DNA of 64,000 nt from assembly GCF_014137995.1 (NCBI RefSeq), contig NZ_JACGWV010000001.1, positions 3,472,001 through 3,536,000 on the forward strand. Reading direction: 5' to 3'. Positions 51,871 through 61,914 of the stretch are shown piece by piece (the stretch's first letter is position 1; the number at the start of each line of letters is the position of its first letter). The position numbers and the translations under genes were made by a program. The notes beneath the pieces were generated by a model. It saw only the letters and a list, made by a program, of their open reading frames with translations, was not told the DNA's origin and did no database searches. Source of the stretch: Promicromonospora sukumoe (GTDB lineage: Bacteria; Actinomycetota; Actinomycetes; Actinomycetales; Cellulomonadaceae).

Positions 51871-53102
51871 GAGAGCACCTCCCCCAGCCACTCGGCGAAA
51901 CGTTCGGGCGTGAGCGCGGCGACCTCCATGCCGCACTCCGCGAGATGGCGGGCCGTGCCCTGGTCGTAGACGGGTTCGGCCGCCTCGTCCAGGGCCGCGA
52001 GCCCGAGCATGGTGACGCCCGACGACGCCATCCGCCGCACGGTCGTCAGCAGGTTGGACACCGATCCGCCCTCGTAGAAGTCGCTGACCAGCGCGACGAC
52101 CGTCCGCGAGGGGTTGCGGACCTGCTGCTCGGCGTGCCGGACGGCCCGCGCGATGTCGGTGCCGCCGCCGAGCTGCGCGGTCATCAGCACCTCGACGGGG
52201 TCGGCGGCCAGGTGCGACATGTCCACGACGGAGGTGTCGAACAGGTAGAGCTGCACGTTGATGCCGGGCAGGCCCGACAGGATTCCCGCGCACACCGCGG
52301 AGTACAGCAGCGAGGGAGCCATCGATCCCGACTGGTCGACGAGCAGGATGACGTCCCAGGTCAGGGTGCGCTTCGACCGGGCGGAGAAGCGGACGTCCTG
52401 CACCGTCATGCGACCCTCGGCGTCGACGCGGCCAAGGTTGGCACGCAGGGTGCGCTTCCAGTCGAAGTTGCGCGCGACCCGGTGCATCGACCGGCGCGAC
52501 CGGTCGATACGGCCGTTGACCGCGGTGGTGAACCGGGGCCGCAGGCGCCGCACGATGTCGTCGACGACACGCTTGATGATGCGCCGCAGACCGGAGGCGG
52601 CCTGCTCGTTGAGAGCGCCGCGCACCTGGAGCATCGCGACGGCGAGCTCGCGCGACGGTTCGAGGGTCTCGAGCGCGGTCTCGTCCTGCAGCAGCTCGGT
52701 GAGGCCGTACCGGCTCACGGCGTCGACCTGCATGCGCTCGAAGGTCTCGCGCGGGAACAGGCTGCCGGCCTCGTTGAGCCAGCCGAGCGCGGTCACGTCG
52801 ACGCCGTGCGGCTGGGACCCGCCCAGCCCCGCGCCGCCACCGCTGCGACCGCCGCCCTCGCCCGAGCCGCCCGGGCCCCGGCCGACGCGGTGCCCGCGGG
52901 CCGTGTACTCCCGGTCGTACAGGTAGCGCAGGGACCGCTCCAGCCCCTGGTCCTGCTGCCCGACCTGGAGCTCGTCGGCCGCGTACCGGCCGAGCACGAG
53001 GCGCCAGCGCCGCGCGGCCTCGTCGTCCGAGACCTCGTCCGACACCGATGGCGACCGGCCGGCGACGTCGGGACCGGGCGCCGCCCGATCGATCGCGCTC
53101 AT
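51867..53102 (-). CDS. VWA domain protein (YehP-like), MoxR partner
   Basis: 411 residues. The C-terminal von Willebrand A domain has an intact MIDAS: DQSGSM (Asp256, Ser258, Ser260), a Thr in LGGGTDIARAV and a following Asp in LVSDFYEG. The N-terminal half (~25-240) is helical, with a Gly/Arg-rich break (GRGPGGSGEGGGRSGGGAGL). VWA proteins paired with MoxR ATPases generally act as metal-dependent adaptors linking ATPase to target. GGAGGAG lies just before the ATG. Four-base overlaps on both sides place it firmly in the operon. Confidence 0.92.
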   Translation of the reverse strand: MSAIDRAAPGPDVAGRSPSVSDEVSDDEAARRWRLVLGRYAADELQVGQQDQGLERSLRYLYDREYTARGHRVGRGPGGSGEGGGRSGGGAGLGGSQPHGVDVTALGWLNEAGSLFPRETFERMQVDAVSRYGLTELLQDETALETLEPSRELAVAMLQVRGALNEQAASGLRRIIKRVVDDIVRRLRPRFTTAVNGRIDRSRRSMHRVARNFDWKRTLRANLGRVDAEGRMTVQDVRFSARSKRTLTWDVILLVDQSGSMAPSLLYSAVCAGILSGLPGINVQLYLFDTSVVDMSHLAADPVEVLMTAQLGGGTDIARAVRHAEQQVRNPSRTVVALVSDFYEGGSVSNLLTTVRRMASSGVTMLGLAALDEAAEPVYDQGTARHLAECGMEVAALTPERFAEWLGEVLS

Positions 53103-56100
53103 GCTTCTCCTCCTGCGGCTTCTCGCGCCGCTGTTCTTGCTGCTGATCCTGCTGTTCCTGCTGTTCCTGCTGCTGTTCCTGATCCCACCGCCACAGCTGC
53201 TGCCGGCGCGGCTCCCGCAACACCTCCGGTTCCCGCGGCCCAGTGGGCCAGGCCGTCGCGCTCCAGCACGGCGGTCAGCTCCCGGTCCAGGAGCAGGCCG
53301 GTCGTCAGGTCGTCCTCCGACAGCGCGACCCGTACGTCCACCTGGTCGACGCGCGCCCCGGTCCGCTCCGCCACGCGCTTGGCCAGCCGGTGCGTCTCCG
53401 TCGGGCGCAGCCAGGTGAAGGCGCGCCGCAGATCCGGCAGTACCGCCAGGAAGGCGTCGCCCTCGAGCGTGCGCAGCGCGTCGTCGACGGCGTCGAACAT
53501 CTCCGGCGTGTGCAGGATCAGGTCCGGCGCCGCGCGCATCACACCCCCGAGGAAGCGCACAGCCGCTCCCGGGTCGGCTCCCGCGGACAGGGCGCCGCGC
53601 ACCCGGGTGACCAGGACGTCGTCGGCCACCTCGCCGTCGGTGAAGCCCAGGGCGAGCAGCGCGCCGGAGACGGCGGGTGCGGTGTCCTCGTCGTCGCGCA
53701 GGCGCGCGAGCTCGCGCTCGACGGCGATGCGGTTGACGGAGCCGACGCCGTCGGAGCTCGCAGCACCAATGTTCGCCGCGCCCGCGTTCACCGCGTCGGA
53801 GTTCGCGCTGTCGGCGGCGGCCGCGTCCCGCAGCAGGGAGCGCAGGCCGATCAGGGTGCCGATCGCGGCGTCCTCGTCCTCGGCCCGGACCTTGCCCAGG
53901 TCGCTGACCAGGTACGCCGCGGTGGCGAGCGCCTGGCTGACCAGGTCGAGCAGCTCGCCCGCGTACTCCTCGGCGCCCAGCTCGATCCTCGCCTCCCACA
54001 GGCCGAGCAGCCGGCGCGCACCCGAGACGACGGAGTCCACGTTGCGGTCCGTGTCGAGGGTGACGCGGAGCAGCGAGACGATCCGGGGCAGGTGCGACCC
54101 CATCCCGATCACCAGCGCCTGCGCGACGAGCCGCGCGAGTGCGTCGACCGACGCCGACCCCGTCCCCGAGGCAGCTCCCGACCCCGCCCCTGCTCCTGAC
54201 CCAGCCCCAGCACCAGGCCCGGCAGCTGGCGCCGAGCTGGGGCCCGAGCCCGCGAGACGCGCTTCCGCCTCGGTCAGCCTGGCGACGGCGACCGCCTCCA
54301 GCGTCGCGCCGAGGTGCACCATCTCCACGAGCCGCGCCTCGACCAGCGGCGTCCAGCAGTACTGCCACTCCTCCGTGATCAGCCCGAGCCCGCGGCCGGC
54401 CACGTGGTCCGGACCCGAGACGAGCTGCCCGAAGCCGGCGCCGACAAAGTCGAGCAGCGCCAGCACCTGCCGCTTGGCGCGGTGCGACGCCGTCCGGCGC
54501 GCGTCGAGGCGCGCCGTGCGCGGCACCGAGTCGTCGATGGTGAGCTTTACGGCCAGTACCCGCTCGCGCACGTCGCGCACGAGCGGCGGGGAGGCGCTGC
54601 CGGGCGGCACGTCGCCCAGCGCCCGGCCGCCGAACACCTCGGCGATCGCGAGCCCCAACGGCCGCTCCGGCTCGCCCGGCCCGCCGACTCCGCCGTCGTC
54701 CTGCACGTAGCACGAACGCATCGCGTCCAGCAGGTCGGTGCGACCGGCGAACGCGCGCTCGCGCAGGTCAGCGAGCCGGGTCGCGGACGCCGCGGCGGCG
54801 CCCACCTGCGGCAGGCTCACCGCGTGGCCGCGCTCGACGGCGCCTCGGGCGACGTCGACCAGGATCTCCGCGGCGAGGGCGCGCGCGCCGACCGGGCCGG
54901 GCGCCGCGAGCGACGCGTCCCCGGTGCCGGAGGCCGCCGTGCCGGATGACGCTGTGCCCGATGACGCTGTGCTGGATGACACCGTGCCCGATGACACCGT
55001 GCCCGATGATGCTGTGCCGGCCGCCGCCGTGGCCGATGACGCTGCTCCGCCCTTCGCCGTGCGACGCTTCGCCGCCCCGCGCTTCGCCACGTCACCCTTC
55101 AGTGCGACGCTCTTCGATGCGTCGGCCTTCGCTGCGTCAGCCGCGAGAGCCGTGCGAAGTGCTGGGAATGTCTCGGTGTCGCCCGCCAGCTCGCGCAGGT
55201 GCGCCGCGTGCAGGCGCTCGTAGTAGCCGGGCGACGGCATGCCCGCGCCATAGCCGCGCAGCCCGTCGAGGCGCTCGTGGTCGTAGCGCACCAGCCAGGC
55301 CTCGCGGTGCTGCACCGGGCCGAAGCCACCCTCGGGCTGCCGGTCGCGGACCGGCGCACCCTCCGGCGCGCCGGACAGCGCCTCCACCAGGGCCAGCGTG
55401 TGGAAGGCCCCGGTCACGACGAGCACCGGGCCGACGGCAGCACCGTCTGCGCCATCTGCGCTCTCGGCCCGGGCATCCACCCCTGCCTCAGCCGACAGTG
55501 CTGCTTCTACTACTGCCTCCCCGATGCGGGCCGACATCCGGGCCTCGCGGTCCAGGGACCCGTCGGCGGCGAGGACGCTCTCCTCGTAGTCGAGTCGGGC
55601 GAGCGCAGCCCAGGCGAAGACGTCGTCGAACACCGCGCGCCAGTCGGCCAGCTCGGCGCTGCGCCGCGACTCGAAGAGGTGGTCCCACACCTCGTCGTGA
55701 TCGCGGCAGCCCAGCCGGCGCGCGAGCGTCGCGACCGCCTCGGAGTGCGCCAGGTACCGCTCGGACATGAGCGTCCGCGCGAAGGGGTCGGGCTGCTCGT
55801 CGAGGCCCGACGTCGCGCCCGGCTCACCCGGCCCCGACACCGCGCGCTCCGCGGCCGACCGTTCCCCGAAGGACCGGTCGATGAACCTCAGGTCCGCGCC
55901 GACGTCGCGGCCCGCGTGCAGGGCGACCCACTCCGGGGAGAAGGACGCGAGCGGGTAGAACCCCGCGCCCTCCCCGCGGTCGCCGTCGCCCTGCGCTCCG
56001 GGCTTCGCACCCGAGCCCGACCCGGAGCCAGACCCAGCACCCGAGCCCGAGTCACCGAGGCTCAGCACCGCGATCGGCGGGCGGGTCGCCTCGTGCAGCA

Positions 56101-56410
56101 GGTCCGGGATGAGCCGCGTGAACTCCTCCGGCCCCTCGATGAGGACGGCCGACGGCCGCAGCTCCTCGATCGCCGCGCGCACCGCGACGGCGCACGCCGG
56201 GCTGTGGTGCCGCACGGGCGCGAAGTAGATGCCGCGCTCGGCCCGCAGCCGCGCCACGGCGTCCGCGGCCGCGCGCAGGCGGTCGGGCGCGAGGTCCCAG
56301 ACGGCGCCCGCGCGCCGGCCGACGGCGGAGTCCCGCACCGCGGCGCCTTCGCGCACATCAGCGTCGTCCCGCACCTCGGCGTCGGTCAGCGCCGCGGCCC
56401 CGCCGCTCAC
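53099..56410 (-). CDS. DUF5682 family protein (YehM-like)
   Basis: 1103 residues. Near the N terminus, GIYFAPVRHHSPACAVAVRAA and VLIEGPEEF combine a His-His and an Ile-Glu-Gly-Pro motif, resembling the active-site signatures of the TraB/TIKI/ChaN superfamily of metal-dependent hydrolases; that link is my inference. VLVVTGAFHTLALVEAL follows at ~370 in the same fold. The remainder is helical and repeat-like, interrupted by a Ser/Thr/Ala-rich tract (~460-500) coded by 15-base repeats. The GTG start overlaps the MoxR gene stop (GTGA). A putative enzyme core of the cluster; activity unknown. Confidence 0.88.
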   Translation of the reverse strand: MSGGAAALTDAEVRDDADVREGAAVRDSAVGRRAGAVWDLAPDRLRAAADAVARLRAERGIYFAPVRHHSPACAVAVRAAIEELRPSAVLIEGPEEFTRLIPDLLHEATRPPIAVLSLGDSGSGAGSGSGSGSGAKPGAQGDGDRGEGAGFYPLASFSPEWVALHAGRDVGADLRFIDRSFGERSAAERAVSGPGEPGATSGLDEQPDPFARTLMSERYLAHSEAVATLARRLGCRDHDEVWDHLFESRRSAELADWRAVFDDVFAWAALARLDYEESVLAADGSLDREARMSARIGEAVVEAALSAEAGVDARAESADGADGAAVGPVLVVTGAFHTLALVEALSGAPEGAPVRDRQPEGGFGPVQHREAWLVRYDHERLDGLRGYGAGMPSPGYYERLHAAHLRELAGDTETFPALRTALAADAAKADASKSVALKGDVAKRGAAKRRTAKGGAASSATAAAGTASSGTVSSGTVSSSTASSGTASSGTAASGTGDASLAAPGPVGARALAAEILVDVARGAVERGHAVSLPQVGAAAASATRLADLRERAFAGRTDLLDAMRSCYVQDDGGVGGPGEPERPLGLAIAEVFGGRALGDVPPGSASPPLVRDVRERVLAVKLTIDDSVPRTARLDARRTASHRAKRQVLALLDFVGAGFGQLVSGPDHVAGRGLGLITEEWQYCWTPLVEARLVEMVHLGATLEAVAVARLTEAEARLAGSGPSSAPAAGPGAGAGSGAGAGSGAASGTGSASVDALARLVAQALVIGMGSHLPRIVSLLRVTLDTDRNVDSVVSGARRLLGLWEARIELGAEEYAGELLDLVSQALATAAYLVSDLGKVRAEDEDAAIGTLIGLRSLLRDAAAADSANSDAVNAGAANIGAASSDGVGSVNRIAVERELARLRDDEDTAPAVSGALLALGFTDGEVADDVLVTRVRGALSAGADPGAAVRFLGGVMRAAPDLILHTPEMFDAVDDALRTLEGDAFLAVLPDLRRAFTWLRPTETHRLAKRVAERTGARVDQVDVRVALSEDDLTTGLLLDRELTAVLERDGLAHWAAGTGGVAGAAPAAAVAVGSGTAAGTAGTAGSAARTAAREAAGGEA

Positions 56411-57558
56411 CGCCACAGCGGCTCTGCCGCGGTGAAGAACGCCTTCCAGCGGGCGTCGGTGCGGGCGCGCTCGCGCACCACGTTGTCGACGTAGTGCCGC
56501 AGGCGGCGCGCGTCCTCGTCCTCGCCCTTGAGCGCCACGCCGGCCACCTGCCGCGCGACCTCCGCGGCCGTGACCGTGCCGTCCCCGAGGTACCGGGCCT
56601 CCAGCGACGCCGCGACGGCGACGTTGACGGCCTCGGCCGTGGACATGACGGTCTCCGGACGCTTGACCGGCGCACCCTCGCGCGTGCTGCCCGTGCGCAG
56701 GTCCTGGAACACGGTGACCAGCACCTCCAGGACGTCGCGCGGCACCTCGGGCCGGTCGCCCTCCGGTCCGAGCTCGGCCGCGAGCTGGCGCTGCACCAGC
56801 TCGATCTCGAACGCGCGGTCCCGCACCGGGGCCACGGTCTCGAAGCTGAACCGGCGCTTGAGGGCCGCGGACATCTCGTGCACGCCGCGGTCCTTGAGGT
56901 TCGCCGTGGCGATCACGGTGAAGCCAGGCCGGGCGGCGACCCGCGCGTCGGGGCCGAGCTCGGGGACCATGAGCTGCTTCTCCGAGAGGATGGAGACGAG
57001 CGTGTCCTGGATCTCCGGGGCGCAGCGCGTGATCTCCTCGAAGCGCACGACGCGCCCCTCGCGCATGCCCGTGCAGATCGGCGACGGCACCAGCGACCGC
57101 TCGCTCGGGCCCTCCGACACCAGGAGCGCGTAGTTCCACGAGTAGCGGACGTGGTCCTCGGTGGTACCCGCGGTGCCCTGCACCGTCAGCGTCGAGCTGC
57201 CCGACACCGCCGCCGACAGCAGCTCCGACAGCATCGACTTGGCCGTACCGGGCTCGCCCACCAGCATCAGGCCCTGGCGCCCCATCAGGGAGACGACGGC
57301 GCGGTCGACCAGCGGGTCGTCGCCGTAGAACTTACGGGTCACGCCGAGCTCCTCGGAGCCCACGACGAACGCGCGCACCGCACGCGGGCTCAGCCGCCAG
57401 CCCGGAGGGCGCTCGTGCCCGCGCTCGGCGTCCCAGGCGTCGAGGGTCGCCAGCTCGGCGGCGTAGCGGATCTCGGCGGGCGGGCGGATCTCGGCGTTCG
57501 TGCCTGCCGCGGCGGTGGTACCTGAAGTGGTGTCCGGGGCAGTGGTGTCCGTGGTCAT
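56407..57558 (-). CDS. MoxR-type AAA+ ATPase (YehL-like)
   Basis: 383 residues. Walker A GEPGTAKSML (101-110), Walker B VVRFEEITR, sensor-1 TVIATANLKDRG, an Arg-finger region MSAALKRRFSFETV and a C-terminal lid helix domain. The N-terminal 30 residues are Thr/Ala-rich and disordered. MoxR ATPases form hexamers that remodel partner proteins, usually with a VWA adaptor; a VWA gene lies two genes downstream. ATG 57558 is preferred (GAAGGA upstream); ATG 57579 is an alternative. The 157-base gap to the preceding DUF4132 gene contains an 11-base duplicated ATATGTCTGGG. Confidence 0.93.
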   Translation of the reverse strand: MTTDTTAPDTTSGTTAAAGTNAEIRPPAEIRYAAELATLDAWDAERGHERPPGWRLSPRAVRAFVVGSEELGVTRKFYGDDPLVDRAVVSLMGRQGLMLVGEPGTAKSMLSELLSAAVSGSSTLTVQGTAGTTEDHVRYSWNYALLVSEGPSERSLVPSPICTGMREGRVVRFEEITRCAPEIQDTLVSILSEKQLMVPELGPDARVAARPGFTVIATANLKDRGVHEMSAALKRRFSFETVAPVRDRAFEIELVQRQLAAELGPEGDRPEVPRDVLEVLVTVFQDLRTGSTREGAPVKRPETVMSTAEAVNVAVAASLEARYLGDGTVTAAEVARQVAGVALKGEDEDARRLRHYVDNVVRERARTDARWKAFFTAAEPLWR

Positions 57559-57715
57559 GACGTCCTTCGGTGCTCGCATATGTCTGGGGATATGTCTGGG
57601 GACGCGGCGGCCCAGGTCAGGGCCGCCGCGGTCGGCGTGCGATCAAGGTAGCGGGAGCCACCCACACGCCGGCCGAGGGGCCGGAGCCCCTCGGTGAGAG
57701 TGCGGTGGGTGCTGC

Positions 57716-60700
57716 TCAGTACTGGCTCTTCTTCTCCCAGTCGGCGTCGAAGACCCCGCCGTCGGCCACGTTCACGTAGTCCCGGTAGGACACCGCGAGC
57801 AGCACCTTGGGCACGTCCTTGAGGGCGAGCCGGCCCCGGTCGTCCCACGTCCCGGTGCGGCGGAACACGAGATCCTGGACCGCGGCGGTGATGTTCTCCT
57901 CGGGCAGGAACGCACCGGTGAACTCGATCTCGACCGTCAGGCCGAGCGTCGGGTAGTCCTTGGTGTAGGCCGAGAACCAGCCGGCGTCCTCCGCCTGCGA
58001 CCGCGAGTACCCGAGCTTGGTGGCCCGGCCGCGGATCGTGAACGAGTCGCTGAGCCAGCCCCTGCGGGTGTCGATGACGGTCGCGGTGCCCGGCAGGTCC
58101 GGCAGCGCATCGGCCGTGCCCGCGCCCGCGTCAGCGCCGAGGCCCTGGTCGAACAGCGGCGTGATCTCGTAGTCCGCGAGGTGGCCGCGCCAGGCGTCCG
58201 CGGCCTCGTCCCCGAGGGTGGCGGCGTGCACGAGCGAGACGCGGGCCTCCGCGGGGAGGGTCACGTCCTCGTCGTCGACGTCGATCAGCGCGCCGCCGTC
58301 GCCCGGCCGGAACGTCACGACCGAGCCGGCAGCAGAGCCCGCAGCCGAGCCCTCAGCGCCGTCAGCCCCGGGCACCTCAGCGGCCCACACCAGGCGCGCC
58401 GCGAGGCGGGACATCAGGGGGTGGCCCAGCACGAACTCGCGCCAGTCGGCGAAGCTCCACGTACGGCCGGTGACCATGGCCTCCGCGAACCGCTGCGTCT
58501 GGAGCGCCACGACGGCCTTCAGCTCGGCACGCGACTCCTTGAGCTGGCGCTTCGCCTCGGCGTACGTCTCGTCGTCGTCGGACGCTCGCTTGGCCGGCAG
58601 GGCCTTGACCACCTTGCCCGCGGGGTTGCGCAGCTCCAGAGTGAAGGCCTCGGTGATGCGCCCGGTGACGACGCGCTCGCTCGCGCCCTCCCCGGCACCA
58701 GAGCCCTCACCGCCCTCACCACCAGCAGCGGACGGCCCGCCCAGGTCGAGGCGCAGGATGCCGTCGTCGTCGAAGCCGGCGGTCTGCACGGTACGGTCGG
58801 CGAGCTGGTCGCCGTCCCAGCCGTTGCGGTCCGCGATGTCCTGGGCGAGCGCACCGGCCGTCTCCTGGACCGTGCGCTGCTTGAACCGGCGCGACACGGC
58901 AAGGAGCTGCTGCACCGCGGCCCGGTCGCCGTTGGCGGCAAGCGCCCGCACCAGGTACTCGGCCTGGGCGCGACGACCCTTGTGCGCGGCGAAGTAGTGC
59001 TGGGCGGTCGTGGCGAGCCCGGCGCCGGGCATCCCGACGGTCAGCGCGAGCAGGCCCTTCTCCTGCGTGGCCGACCCGAGGTAGGTGGCCTGGTCCTCGC
59101 GGTAGAGCCGCTTCCAGAAGTCCTCCACGGTCTGCCCGGCCTGGTCCGCGTAGTACTCGGGGTAGCGCTTGATCGAGGACTGCAGGCCGTCCCAGCGGGA
59201 CTGCGCGTACTGGTCGGCGTACTTGCGGGAGTTCTCGACGGACGGGTTGCGGGTGTCCTGGGCGACCCAGGCGCGCAGCACGAACGAGCCGAGCGCGCCG
59301 CGCGAGGCCGGGTCCAGCAGCCCGACGTACCGGGCGATCAGGCCCTCGCCGCTGGGCGCCTTGAGCTTGGTCGCGAGCACGATCCACCAGCGGACGACGT
59401 CCCGGGGAACGACATCGCCGGCCCCAGCACCAGCACCAGCACCAGCACCAGCGGCCCACCGGACGTCCGGGACCTGCTCGAACGGGAACCAGTCGAGGCT
59501 CGCCGGCATCTTGGCCTTGAGCCCCTTGGTGGCCTCGGCCTCCAGGATCTCGGGCGCGAGGTCGGCCGAGATGTCGTCGCCGAGCGACTCCAGGGCCGAC
59601 AGCAGCGCGGCTCGGGCCGCCTCGCGACGCTCCTTCTTCAGGGCGGCGCGCAGGGCCGGCACCGAGGCGGGGTCGCCGATGCGGGCCAGCCACGTCGCGG
59701 CCGACGCGCGCACCTCGCTCTTGGTGTCCGCGAGCGCCTGCTCGGCCAGGGGCCGTGCTCCGGCGTGGGCCTCCAGGACCTGCTGCGCGGCGATGCGGTG
59801 GGTCTTGCCCGAACCGAGGGCGAGCCCGGTGAGGTTCGGGAGCACCATGGGCGGCACGACGGGGAACTCGCGCAGCACGTCGAGCGCCTTGGCGATGCGG
59901 TCGCCGCTGTTCTCGCCCGACTGCAGGGCGCGCTCCAGCAGGTGCGGCCGCTCGGCGAACCAGGGCCAGGACACGGACGTCGTGATCTCCTCCTGTCCCC
60001 ACCAGCGGTGGAGCACGAGGTCGGTGATGAGCTGCTCGGGGTCCTGGATGCGCGCGCGCACGAGGGCGTCGTGGAGCTGGCGCAGGTCGGTGAGCTCGTC
60101 GAGGTGCCCGCGCAGGCTCCACAGCAGGTGGTTCTGGTTGCCGTTGCCGGCGTGCGCCAGCGCCTGGAGCCGGATGTGCACCATGAGGCCCTGCCCGGCG
60201 AACGGGTCGCGACGGCGCTCGGTAAGCCACTGGATCAGCGCGGAGGACCGGTACTGCGCGGACTTCTTCTTGCTGGGTGCCCCGTCGGACGGCGCGCCCG
60301 GGAGCGCGCCGGACAGTGCGGCCGGGAGCGCGTCGAGGTCTTTCTCGGTGATCTTCTCCAGCCGGTCGAGGTTGCCCTGGACGGACTTGAGGGCCCAGTC
60401 CTTGCGGCCTCCGCCCTTGGCCTGCTTCTTCAGCTCCGCGAGGTTGTCGCGCGTCTCGGCGGTCGTCTTCTGGATCTCGGCCTTGAGCTGCGCCAGCCAG
60501 GCGTCGTCGAGCAGGACGTCGGGCAGCGGCTGCCACTCGGGCAGCTCGATGTGGACCGGCTCGGCGGGCGTGTCCAGCGCGCGGGACCGCTCGACGGTCT
60601 GCTCCAGCAGCTTGGCGCGGGCACTCTGCCCGGCCGCGATCTTGCCGTTCTCGTCGCGCAGCGGGGCGAGCGCCGCCTCGCACGCAGCGAGGCCGCCGTC

Positions 60701-61654
60701 CAGCCCGGCCAGGCGGGTCACGGCCTCGACGAGGCGGCCCGACGGCGCCGTGGCCAGGTGCGGCGCGAGCAGCGCGACCTGCTGGTCGTCGGAGAGGCGG
60801 GCGAGGTCCTTGAGAGCCGAGATCCGCACGCCCTTGGCCTGGTCGACGGCGAGGGCCGCGACGATCTGCGCGAACTCGTCGCTGGCGGCCTCCTGCGTGG
60901 AGGTGCGCTTGCCGATCCGGTCGAGCACCTCCTCCTTGCCGGAGGCGCCCAGCGTGGGGACGACGTCGGCCAGGAGCGCGGCGTGCCGCGCGGAGTACTC
61001 GTCGAACCCGGGCGACTTGAGGATGCCCTCGCGGGCGTCGGAGTACCAGGAGCGGCCCTTGGCGGAGCGGTGCGCGATGCCGAACAGCACGAGGCGCGGG
61101 GCGTCGTCGGCCGGGATGCCGCCCTCGATCGCGGCCTCCTCGAACGTGGCGGGGGTCCAGCGGGTGCGCGTGGCCTGGTCGCCGGAGCCGGACCGGTTCC
61201 GCTTCGGCGTGCCGATGTGCCCGACGTCGTGCAGCAGGAGGGAGAACCACTCCGGCGCGCCCGGGATCTCGACGGTGTCGCCGGTCTGCGCCATCAGCCG
61301 GGCGAGGCGGACGACCTGGGACATGGCGCCGAGGGCGTAGACGCGGCGGCGGCCGTTGATGCCCTTGTCCTTGGTCCAGTTCTTGTGCTGGGCGGCGACC
61401 TTCTTGACGAGGTCGGGCGAGACCCAGCTCGACCAGTAGCTGGTGCGCCCCGGCTCGTCGAGCAGCTTGTCGACGTCGTCCGTGGCGGCGGACGCCAGGC
61501 TCGTCAAGATCTCCGGCGTCGTGCCCTCCAGCACGTAGCCCACCGCGTCCTCGTACTGACCGGTGCCGAGCAGCGACAGCGGTGCGAGCGCATCCGCCAC
61601 GCCTCGCGCCGTCTCGTCGCCGCCCCGCACCCGGTCCATCAGCTCCTGCAGCAT
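57716..61654 (-). CDS. Giant DUF4132/HEAT-repeat protein (YehI-like), first gene of the cluster
   Basis: 1312 residues. The C-terminal ~300 residues show the DUF4132 pattern (RITEAFTLELRNPAGKVVKALP; RTWSFADWREFVLGHPLMSRL; AGWFSAYTKDYPTLGLTVEI). The centre has HEAT-like helical pairs (SEVRASAATWLARIGDPASV then PALRAALKKERREAARAALL). Two low-complexity tracts (AAGAGAGAGAGAG near 735; Gly/Glu-rich near 970) separate domains. Large DUF4132 proteins often accompany WGR-domain or MoxR/VWA genes. It is 157 bases upstream of the MoxR gene on the same strand and probably heads the operon. ATG 61654 is used; ATG 61639 has a better AGGAG site. Confidence 0.88.
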   Translation of the reverse strand: MLQELMDRVRGGDETARGVADALAPLSLLGTGQYEDAVGYVLEGTTPEILTSLASAATDDVDKLLDEPGRTSYWSSWVSPDLVKKVAAQHKNWTKDKGINGRRRVYALGAMSQVVRLARLMAQTGDTVEIPGAPEWFSLLLHDVGHIGTPKRNRSGSGDQATRTRWTPATFEEAAIEGGIPADDAPRLVLFGIAHRSAKGRSWYSDAREGILKSPGFDEYSARHAALLADVVPTLGASGKEEVLDRIGKRTSTQEAASDEFAQIVAALAVDQAKGVRISALKDLARLSDDQQVALLAPHLATAPSGRLVEAVTRLAGLDGGLAACEAALAPLRDENGKIAAGQSARAKLLEQTVERSRALDTPAEPVHIELPEWQPLPDVLLDDAWLAQLKAEIQKTTAETRDNLAELKKQAKGGGRKDWALKSVQGNLDRLEKITEKDLDALPAALSGALPGAPSDGAPSKKKSAQYRSSALIQWLTERRRDPFAGQGLMVHIRLQALAHAGNGNQNHLLWSLRGHLDELTDLRQLHDALVRARIQDPEQLITDLVLHRWWGQEEITTSVSWPWFAERPHLLERALQSGENSGDRIAKALDVLREFPVVPPMVLPNLTGLALGSGKTHRIAAQQVLEAHAGARPLAEQALADTKSEVRASAATWLARIGDPASVPALRAALKKERREAARAALLSALESLGDDISADLAPEILEAEATKGLKAKMPASLDWFPFEQVPDVRWAAGAGAGAGAGAGDVVPRDVVRWWIVLATKLKAPSGEGLIARYVGLLDPASRGALGSFVLRAWVAQDTRNPSVENSRKYADQYAQSRWDGLQSSIKRYPEYYADQAGQTVEDFWKRLYREDQATYLGSATQEKGLLALTVGMPGAGLATTAQHYFAAHKGRRAQAEYLVRALAANGDRAAVQQLLAVSRRFKQRTVQETAGALAQDIADRNGWDGDQLADRTVQTAGFDDDGILRLDLGGPSAAGGEGGEGSGAGEGASERVVTGRITEAFTLELRNPAGKVVKALPAKRASDDDETYAEAKRQLKESRAELKAVVALQTQRFAEAMVTGRTWSFADWREFVLGHPLMSRLAARLVWAAEVPGADGAEGSAAGSAAGSVVTFRPGDGGALIDVDDEDVTLPAEARVSLVHAATLGDEAADAWRGHLADYEITPLFDQGLGADAGAGTADALPDLPGTATVIDTRRGWLSDSFTIRGRATKLGYSRSQAEDAGWFSAYTKDYPTLGLTVEIEFTGAFLPEENITAAVQDLVFRRTGTWDDRGRLALKDVPKVLLAVSYRDYVNVADGGVFDADWEKKSQY

Positions 61655-61914
61655 CTCGCCCCATCACGTCGTCGTCGGCCCCGGGGCAGAGCTCGCCCCT
61701 GGAATGTGTTGCTTTCAGCAGCACGCGCCACAAGTTACTGGTGGCCTCTGACACACCCGGGCGCCGGGCCGGACGCCGGACAAAACGCCCGGGTGAATCG
61801 ACCGGCCGACCGGCCTGCCGTCGACCGGCAAAGCAGGCCGAACCGGCCGAAACACCGCAAATCAACCGCCCGGACGTGCGACAGTCCTGCGGCAGTTACC
61901 AGGGCACGAGACAG

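Noticed and set aside
49780..53223. Single 1147-codon SWIM gene
   Set aside because: The upstream part is the shadow of the VWA gene; an ATG at 51870 with ATGA overlap is the natural start.
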